The notes beneath the pieces are model-generated. The model made no database searches. It worked only from the letters and a program-made list of their open reading frames with translations, and had not been told where the DNA came from. The translations under genes were made by a program, and so were the position numbers. Positions 59,088-64,000 of a stretch of DNA of 64,000 nt are shown here, in pieces (the stretch's first letter is position 1; the number at the start of each line of letters is the position of its first letter). This DNA is from DASPWW01 sp963841715 (GTDB lineage Bacteria > Actinomycetota > Thermoleophilia > Solirubrobacterales > 70-9). The stretch spans positions 682,001 through 746,000 of the forward strand of contig CAWJDP010000001.1 in assembly GCA_963841715.1 (NCBI GenBank), in the 5' to 3' direction.

Positions 59088-60742
59088 CGCAGCGCGATCA
59101 GCGTCACCGCCGCCGCCCCGGCGCCGATCGCGATCGCCCACACCGTCTCCCTGCCCCCATCGAGCGGGGTGACGGCGTCGCCGGCGATCGTCGGCCCAAG
59201 GAAAGAAAGCAGCGCCCAGCCGAACGCCGCCGCGAGCGCCGGACGGATGTCACCGATCCGCGTCGCCGGCGTCGCCACGGCGGCGAGCGCGACCGCGGTC
59301 GCGATCAGCGCCAGAACCGGCGCGATCGAGAGCCACGGGGTCCCGACCCCGAGGACGCCGAACAGCGTGTGCTCGAAGAACCGCTCGCGCACCCGCTCGA
59401 CCCAGATCCACGTGCCCTGCTCGCCGAGCAGCGGGAACGTGAACATGCCGAGGGCCATGAACGCCGCGGAGGGAATCGCGAGCGCGAGCGTGATCGCCGG
59501 CAGGCGCCGGTAGGCGGCGGCGAGACCGACGGCCACGAACGGCATCGCCGGGATCAGGAACCGCGGCCCGGGCGACCCGCCCCCGAACGGCAGCCAGTAG
59601 CCGGTGTTGTAGGTGAAGTAGACGACCGCGATCGCGAGGATCACGTTTGCCTCCGTCCGGCGCGGGCCGCGGCGCATCATCACGGTCCCGACGAGCCCCA
59701 TGACCAGCACCGGGGTCAGCGTCACCAGCCCGCGGCCGGCGAGGAGCAGGTCGACCGCCGCGCCCGGCCTCGGCGCCGTGATCCCGAAGAAGCCGGCGTC
59801 GTTGAGCCCGAGCTTTGCGTGGCCGGTCCGCCCCTGGATCTCGACCGCCGCCGAATAGGCGAACTTGAACGGGGAGCCGAGCGCCCAGAGGTTGAACAGC
59901 AGCGCGGGCAGCGCGCCGACGAACGCGCCGGCCGCGTACCAGGCGCCGCGCGCGACGCGGCGGCCCCTGCGGGCGAGCGCGTAGGCGAACAGGACCGCTC
60001 CGGCTAGGAACAGCGGGTACTCGAACGTGACCGCGACCCCGGCGACGAGCCCGGCGAGGGCGACGAGCCGTAGGCGCTCGGGCCCCTCGCGCTCGCGGAA
60101 CAGCAGCGCAAACGCACCGAAGCCGAGCGCCGCCGAGGCAGCGTGGGAGAAGTACTCGGAGGCGAACGTCATCACGATCGTCCCGACCCCGAGCGTGATC
60201 GCCGCGGCGGTCCCGAAGCCGGGCTCGATCCGGTCCGCGACCCAGCGCACGAGCAGCAGCAGCGCGAGCGCCGGGAGCGTCGCCCCGAACAGGGTCAGGA
60301 ACCAGACCATCGGGGCACTGAGCTGGACGCGGCGCTGCGTCTCGTGCGCGCGCTTGGCGTTGAACCCAAACGACGCCCACGGCGGGCCGCTCTTGTCGCC
60401 CCACGGCCGGTAGCCGGCGTCGCGCGCGTTGACGACGGCGGTGCGGGCGACGTGCTTGCCGTCGAGCGCCTTCGCGCCGAGGAACGCGGGCAGCGTCATC
60501 AACGGCAGCCCCGGTGCCTTGACCGAGTAGAAGTGACCGTCGATCCACGCCTTGTCCCGGGTCTCCCAGTGCCATTGGTCGATGTTCGCCTCGCCGTGCG
60601 AGAGGGCGCGCACCTGCGCGTAGTGGGCGGACTGAGCCCAGCCCATGCTGTGCATGACGAGTCCCCAGGCGAGCGCGAGCGTGACGATCGCGGCGATCCC
60701 GGGGTTCGCGCGCAGCCACCTGGCGATACCTACGGCGCGCAT
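59021..60742 (-). CDS. Multi-pass membrane protein, GT-C glycosyltransferase-like
   Basis: 573 residues with ~12 TM helices. The first external loop holds 'HGEANIDQWHWETRDKAWID' then GHFYSVKAPGLPLM, the D/E-x-F-Y-x-K-x-PG pattern common to GT-C mannosyl/arabinosyltransferase-like proteins. 'GGGSPGPRFLIPAMPFVAVG' is another family segment. The sugar and acceptor are unknown. A TAGACT -10 box lies 10 nt before the ATG. Its 3' end overlaps the convergent gene by 67 nt. Confidence 0.78.
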   Translation of the reverse strand: MRAVGIARWLRANPGIAAIVTLALAWGLVMHSMGWAQSAHYAQVRALSHGEANIDQWHWETRDKAWIDGHFYSVKAPGLPLMTLPAFLGAKALDGKHVARTAVVNARDAGYRPWGDKSGPPWASFGFNAKRAHETQRRVQLSAPMVWFLTLFGATLPALALLLLVRWVADRIEPGFGTAAAITLGVGTIVMTFASEYFSHAASAALGFGAFALLFREREGPERLRLVALAGLVAGVAVTFEYPLFLAGAVLFAYALARRGRRVARGAWYAAGAFVGALPALLFNLWALGSPFKFAYSAAVEIQGRTGHAKLGLNDAGFFGITAPRPGAAVDLLLAGRGLVTLTPVLVMGLVGTVMMRRGPRRTEANVILAIAVVYFTYNTGYWLPFGGGSPGPRFLIPAMPFVAVGLAAAYRRLPAITLALAIPSAAFMALGMFTFPLLGEQGTWIWVERVRERFFEHTLFGVLGVGTPWLSIAPVLALIATAVALAAVATPATRIGDIRPALAAAFGWALLSFLGPTIAGDAVTPLDGGRETVWAIAIGAGAAAVTLIALRYRERRSERTSARLGALGEPIS

Positions 60743-60790
60743 CGAGCTCAGCAGTCTAGGGACGGGCGGGCCCGGCGGGCCCGTTGGGGC

Positions 60791-61179
60791 TCAGGCGCCG
60801 TCGCTCTCGGACGAGACCCGGTTCCGGCCGTGCTGCTTGGCGACGTGGAGGGCGTGATCGACGCCTCTCAGCGCAGCGTCCGCTCCACCGTCGGCACCCG
60901 AGTGGGCGACCGCGATCCCGACGCTGATCGTCACGACGTCCTCCGGAGCGCTGCCCGCCTGCTCGGTCCGGAGCGCCTCGACCCCGGCGCGCAGGCGCTC
61001 CGCTGCGATCCCCGCCCCGTTCAGGTCCCGCTCCGGCAGCACGACGACCAGCTCCTCGCCGCCGTAGCGGTAGCGCGCTTTCCGTCGTCGGCGCTGACCG
61101 GGTCGTGGCCGAGGTCGCGAACGACGTCTCCGACGAGCCTGCGGGCCTCGCCCGAGCCGCTGGCGACCAGCACCCGCAC
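60791..61179 (-). pseudogene. Broken response-regulator/diguanylate cyclase (REC remnant joined out of frame to GGDEF C-half)
   Basis: From a GTG at 61179 the first ~33 codons read 'MRVLVASGSGEARRLVGDVV' then RDLGHDPVSADDG, like a REC-domain start. Near 61090 the frame changes and the text jumps to the second half of a GGDEF domain: 'RYRYGGEELVVVLPERDL', 'DVVTISVGIAVAHSG' and 'ALHVAKQHGRNRV'. The rest of REC, the linker and the first half of GGDEF (roughly 150-200 residues) are missing. The GGEEL active-site motif survives. Either a deletion with frameshift made this a dead gene or the sequence is collapsed here. Intact relatives would make c-di-GMP. Confidence 0.75.
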
Positions 61180-61194
61180 CGCGGCCGCGAGGAC

Positions 61195-61440
61195 CTAGCC
61201 GGCGGGGCCGAGCGCTGCCTTCTTGATCAGCTCGACCAGCCGGTCACGCTCTCGCCCGTTGAGGTTCGAGCGCCGGCCCTTCGACTTCCGCAGCAGCTCG
61301 CCGAGGCTGCGGCGCTCGTCGGGGGTGAGGTTCTCCCAGCGCTCCTTGCCGTGCCGGTACAAAAACATCCCCACCTCGTAGATCGCGATCCAGTTCAGCG
61401 CCCGCCCGCGCGAGATCAGCTTCGTCAGTCCACCCGGCAT
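61195..61440 (-). CDS. Small basic protein, 81 aa, unknown function
   Basis: 81 residues, rich in Arg, Lys and Leu: 'ALNWIAIYEVGMFLYRHGKE', 'RWENLTPDERRSLGELLRKS' and 'KGRRSNLNGRERDRLVELIK'. It is mostly helical with no TM segment or Cys. I do not recognise a named family. A TAGCAT -10 box lies 6 nt before the ATG. Nine nt separate it from the hisA stop, and the broken GGDEF gene follows. Confidence 0.7.
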   Translation of the reverse strand: MPGGLTKLISRGRALNWIAIYEVGMFLYRHGKERWENLTPDERRSLGELLRKSKGRRSNLNGRERDRLVELIKKAALGPAG

Positions 61441-61446
61441 GTGCCG

Positions 61447-61452
61447 ATGCTA
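61447..61452 (-). promoter_or_regulatory. -10 box for the 81-aa gene (leaderless)
   Basis: TAGCAT on the minus strand, 6 nt before the ATG at 61440. It overlaps the hisA stop region. Confidence 0.45.
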
Positions 61453-62184
61453 CCCCGGAGCGCGGTCGAGCACCCGCTGGCCGTCGCCGAGCGTGAACCG
61501 ACCCTCGTAGAGGGCGCGGCCGACGATCACGCCGCCGACTGCCTCGAGGCCAAGCCCGGCGATCGCCTCGAGATCGTCGAGCGAGCCGACGCCGCCCGAG
61601 TAGATCAGCTCGCCGCTGATCTCCCCGGCAACCGCGCGCAGCCGGTCGAGCCCGGGGCCCTCGAGGGTGCCGTCGACCTCAACCGGCGTGTAGACGAACC
61701 GTGACGCTCCGCGCTCGCCGAGGCGCGCGACCAGCTCCGTGACCTCGACCTCGGTCGCCCGCTCCCAGCCGGAGACAGCGACTCGCCCGTCGCGGGCATC
61801 GACGGAGACGACGACGCGATCGCCGTGCTCGTCGACGAGCGCGGCGACGAGCTCCGGCGCGGCGACCGCGCTCGTCCCGACGACGACGCGCTCGACGCCG
61901 GCGTCGAAGGCGTCCCCGACGCTGTCGGCATCGCGCAGGCCGCCGCCGAGCTGGACGGGGACATCGACGGCGTCGACGATCCGGCGCGCGTGCTCGACGT
62001 TCACCGGGCGCCCCTCGCGCGCACCGTCGAGATCGACGACGTGGATGAACCGCGCCCCGTCATCCGCCCAGCGCCTCGCGGCGTCAACCGGATCGGCGTC
62101 GTACACGGTCTCGCGTGCATAGTCGCCTTGCGTCAGCCGAACAGCGTGGCCGTCCCGAATATCGACCGCCGGATAGAGGATCAC
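61450..62184 (-). CDS. hisA: ProFAR isomerase (HisA)
   Basis: 244 residues. 'ILYPAVDIRDGHAVRLTQGD' opens the barrel with the catalytic Asp; 'VPVQLGGGLRDADSVGDAFD' and 'ELIYSGGVGSLDDLEAIAGL' are the phosphate loops. It opens the ribose of ProFAR. The GTG overlaps the hisH stop (GTGA). In some actinobacteria the homologue is the dual PriA (HisA/TrpF), which cannot be excluded here. Confidence 0.95.
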   Translation of the reverse strand: MILYPAVDIRDGHAVRLTQGDYARETVYDADPVDAARRWADDGARFIHVVDLDGAREGRPVNVEHARRIVDAVDVPVQLGGGLRDADSVGDAFDAGVERVVVGTSAVAAPELVAALVDEHGDRVVVSVDARDGRVAVSGWERATEVEVTELVARLGERGASRFVYTPVEVDGTLEGPGLDRLRAVAGEISGELIYSGGVGSLDDLEAIAGLGLEAVGGVIVGRALYEGRFTLGDGQRVLDRAPG

Positions 62185-62831
62185 GCCGGGACTGACGAGC
62201 AGATTCCGGCGAAGTTCTCGAGCAATCGCAGGCCGGCGGAGCTCGACTTCTCGGGGTGGAACTGGACGCCGAACAGCGGCGGGCGGGCGACCGCGCACGC
62301 GAACCGCTCGCCGTGCTCGGCGGTCCCGAGCACGACCTCGGCGTCGGCGGGTCGCGGGGCGAAGGTGTGCACGAAGTAGAACGGGGTCTCCTCGTCGATC
62401 CCAGAGGTCAGCGGCGACGCGCCCTCCCACGCGACAGGCGACCATCCGATGTGGGGGAGCTTCAGCCCCGGCGCCCGCAGTGGCTCGACCCGGCCCGCGA
62501 GCAGTCCGATCCCGTCGGCCCCATCGAGCTCGGACGAGCGCTCGAACAGCAGCTGCAGGCCGAGGCAGATCCCGAGCACCGGCGTTCCGGCGTCGAGGCG
62601 CTCGCGCACGAGCGCGTCGAGGCCGAGCTCGCGGACGCGCTTCATCGCCTTCGGGAACGCGCCGACGCCGGGAAGGATCACGCCGGCGCAATCGCGGACG
62701 CGGTCGGCGTCGCCCGTGATCACGCCGGCGGCGCCGACATGCTCGAGCGCTTTCTCGACCGAGCGCAGGTTGCCCATCCCGTAGTCGAGGATCGCGATCC
62801 GCGACGCGGCCGCCGTCTCCGCAGCCGTCAC
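62181..62831 (-). CDS. hisH: Imidazole glycerol phosphate synthase, glutaminase subunit
   Basis: 216 residues. The class I glutamine amidotransferase triad is present: Cys in 'PVLGICLGLQLLFE', His and Glu in 'FGVQFHPEKSSSAGLRLL'. 'IAILDYGMGNLRSVEKALEH' is the HisH start. It supplies ammonia to HisF, encoded 5 kb away. The GTG overlaps the hisB stop (GTGA); ten residues before the core form an extra Ala-rich lead. Confidence 0.95.
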   Translation of the reverse strand: MTAAETAAASRIAILDYGMGNLRSVEKALEHVGAAGVITGDADRVRDCAGVILPGVGAFPKAMKRVRELGLDALVRERLDAGTPVLGICLGLQLLFERSSELDGADGIGLLAGRVEPLRAPGLKLPHIGWSPVAWEGASPLTSGIDEETPFYFVHTFAPRPADAEVVLGTAEHGERFACAVARPPLFGVQFHPEKSSSAGLRLLENFAGICSSVPA

Positions 62832-63418
62832 TGGGTGAGCGTTCCCTTCGTCGACGGGACGCCCGTCTCGTCGGGGTCGATCGCGACCGCCTCGCGGAGC
62901 GCGCGGGCGAACGCCTTGAAGCAGGCCTCGACCATGTGGTGCGCGTTCGACCCGTAGCGGGTGCCGATGTGCAGCGTCAGCTTCGCGTTCGTCGCCACAG
63001 CGCGGAAGAACTCCTCGGCTAGCTCGGTGTCGAAGCCAGCGATCGCAACCGGGGGAAGTTCGGCCTCGAACAGGCACAGCGGACGCCCCGAGATGTCGAT
63101 CGCGCAGATCCCGAGCGCCTCGTCCATCGGCACCGCGACGTAGCCGTAGCGGCGAATCCCGACGCGCTCGCCGAGCGCCTCGTCGAGCGCCTGCCCGAGC
63201 GCGATCCCGACGTCCTCGGTCGTGTGGTGGGCGCCGGTCTCGAGATCGCCGCTCGCGCGCACCCCGAGGCCGACTCGCCCGTGGCGCCCGAGCAGCTCGA
63301 GCATGTGGTCGAGAAAGCCGAGGCCGGTCTCGACGTTGACCTCGCCGCCGTCAAGGTTGAGCAGCAGGCTGACGTCGGTCTCCTTCGTCTTGCGCTTGAT
63401 CTCCGCCGATCTAGCCAC
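62828..63418 (-). CDS. hisB: Imidazoleglycerol-phosphate dehydratase
   Basis: 196 residues, the monofunctional type. The two metal motifs are 'ETGAHHTTEDVGIALGQALD' and 'RYGSNAHHMVEACFKAFARA', with 'GLGFLDHMLELLGRHGRVGL' between. It dehydrates IGP. The GTG start lies 8 nt inside the hisD 3' end, so the genes overlap. Confidence 0.96.
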   Translation of the reverse strand: MARSAEIKRKTKETDVSLLLNLDGGEVNVETGLGFLDHMLELLGRHGRVGLGVRASGDLETGAHHTTEDVGIALGQALDEALGERVGIRRYGYVAVPMDEALGICAIDISGRPLCLFEAELPPVAIAGFDTELAEEFFRAVATNAKLTLHIGTRYGSNAHHMVEACFKAFARALREAVAIDPDETGVPSTKGTLTQ

Positions 63419-64000
63419 GGCCTGATCCTCGCAGCGATTCGTTGAGCCTGGCCCGCGCCGACTCGCCGTGCACGGGAAGGCCCTCGGCCTCGGCGAGCGC
63501 GGCGACGTGCGGGGCGAGCCGGGCCGCGGCCGAGTCCGGGATCTCCACCACCGAGCTCGAGCGCATGAACGTCCGCGGCGACAGCGGTCCCGCGAACCGC
63601 GCCCGGCCCTCGGTCGGGAGGACGTGGTTGGAGCCCGCGACGTAGTCCCCGAACGCCGTCCCGCCCTCGCGTCCGATGAACACGCACCCGGCAACGCGCT
63701 CGCCGGCGACCTCGGGGCCGGCCCCGTCGAAGACGAGCTCGAGGTGCTCGGGGGCGAGCTCGTCGGCGAGCGCCAGCGCCGCGTCGACGCTCGGGGCCGC
63801 GACGAGCGCGAGCGGTGCGTCGGCGACGCTCGGGCGCTCGGGCGCGAGCGCTTCGATCGCCGCGGCGATCTCGTCCAGCGTCCCGGGCTCGGTCGCGATC
63901 GCGCACAACGGGCTGTCGGCGCCGTGCTCGGCCTGGGCGAGCAGATCGAGCGCGACGAGCTCAGGGTCACACGAGGGGTCGGCGACGACAGTGAGATCGC
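63411..64000 (-). CDS. hisD: Histidinol dehydrogenase (C-terminal part, cut by window end)
   Basis: The visible ~196 codons read 'DLTVVADPSCDPELVALDLL' then AQAEHGADSPL, 'ADELAPEHLELVFDG', 'FGDYVAGSNHVLPTEGRARF' and 'GPLSPRTFMRSSSVVEIPDS'. AQAEH and the GSNHVLPT block are active-site and zinc-site sequences of HisD. It oxidises histidinol to histidine in two NAD-dependent steps. It leads the hisD-hisB-hisH-hisA operon; its N-terminus lies beyond 64000. Confidence 0.95.
   Translation of the reverse strand, partial: DLTVVADPSCDPELVALDLLAQAEHGADSPLCAIATEPGTLDEIAAAIEALAPERPSVADAPLALVAAPSVDAALALADELAPEHLELVFDGAGPEVAGERVAGCVFIGREGGTAFGDYVAGSNHVLPTEGRARFAGPLSPRTFMRSSSVVEIPDSAAARLAPHVAALAEAEGLPVHGESARARLNESLRGSGRG

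Noticed and set aside
1..64000. CRISPR arrays, transposons, prophage, tRNA or rRNA genes
   Set aside because: I looked for regular direct repeats, transposase or integrase motifs and cloverleaf-like blocks. Only the 27-bp pair at 11093 repeats in tandem, and it has no spacer structure.

Overview
The window is about 70% GC, gene-dense and strongly coding. It looks like the chromosome of a high-GC actinobacterium of the class Thermoleophilia (Solirubrobacterales or a near relative). Supporting signs are a secreted beta-helix-like family with an 'ALFVALGGSAWA' leader (11197-11694), surface proteins with Lys-rich Ig-like tails, a short RsiG-type anti-sigma factor, the GarA/FtsR pair, WS/DGAT lipid synthesis, two actinobacterial-style c-di-AMP riboswitches, and many start codons only 6-7 nt downstream of a TANNNT -10 box (leaderless transcription). 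I see no tRNA, rRNA, CRISPR array, transposase or prophage gene.

Layout. 1-4.3 kb: flavodoxin-like protein, FAD/NAD oxidoreductase, APC permease, and a SigB/SigF-type sigma factor. 4.4-5.6 kb: an encapsulin nanocompartment operon (encapsulated ferritin plus shell protein), recognisable along its whole length but cut by about eight frameshifts. 5.7-19.5 kb: envelope and stress genes (NlpC/P60 enzyme under a c-di-AMP riboswitch, secreted DUF3089 protein, aldo-keto reductase, YccF, LLM-SCP2 fusion, thioredoxin-TPR, CcdA, amidase, DinB, MFS exporter, MpaB/DUF2236, and an RlpA-like enzyme under a second c-di-AMP riboswitch). 19.6-29 kb: WS/DGAT, GNAT, metallopeptidase, NAD synthetase, thioesterase, an HTH-TM-RskA-like protein, an alkyl-DHAP-synthase-like flavoenzyme and SRPBCC. 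29-34.4 kb: ftsR, FHA (garA-like), rsiG, pgsA, proS, ispG. 34.5-39.3 kb: a surface protein, two glycan-type enzymes and a long-chain acyl-CoA ligase. 39.3-47.2 kb: rseP, dxr, nfo (opposite strand), cdsA, uppS, frr, pyrH, tsf, rpsB. 47.4-52.9 kb: rluD, lspA, yggT, proC, sepF, yggS, pgeF, cca. 52.9-61.4 kb: PQQ-propeller protein, NodB deacetylase, PH-like membrane protein, hisF, two multi-pass glycosyltransferase-like proteins, a broken REC-GGDEF gene and a small protein. 61.4-64 kb: hisA, hisH, hisB, hisD (cut by the window end).

How the genes fit together. The housekeeping blocks are long minus-strand operons in which stop and start codons usually overlap by 4 nt (GTGA, TTGA or ATGA), so translation is probably coupled. 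Cell-wall remodelling is the theme of the riboswitch-controlled genes. Second-messenger biology appears twice: c-di-AMP through the riboswitches, and c-di-GMP through the RsiG-like protein and the remnant diguanylate cyclase. Isoprenoid (dxr, ispG, uppS), phospholipid (cdsA, pgsA) and neutral or ether lipid genes (WS/DGAT, AGPS-like, acyl-CoA ligase) are spread through the region.
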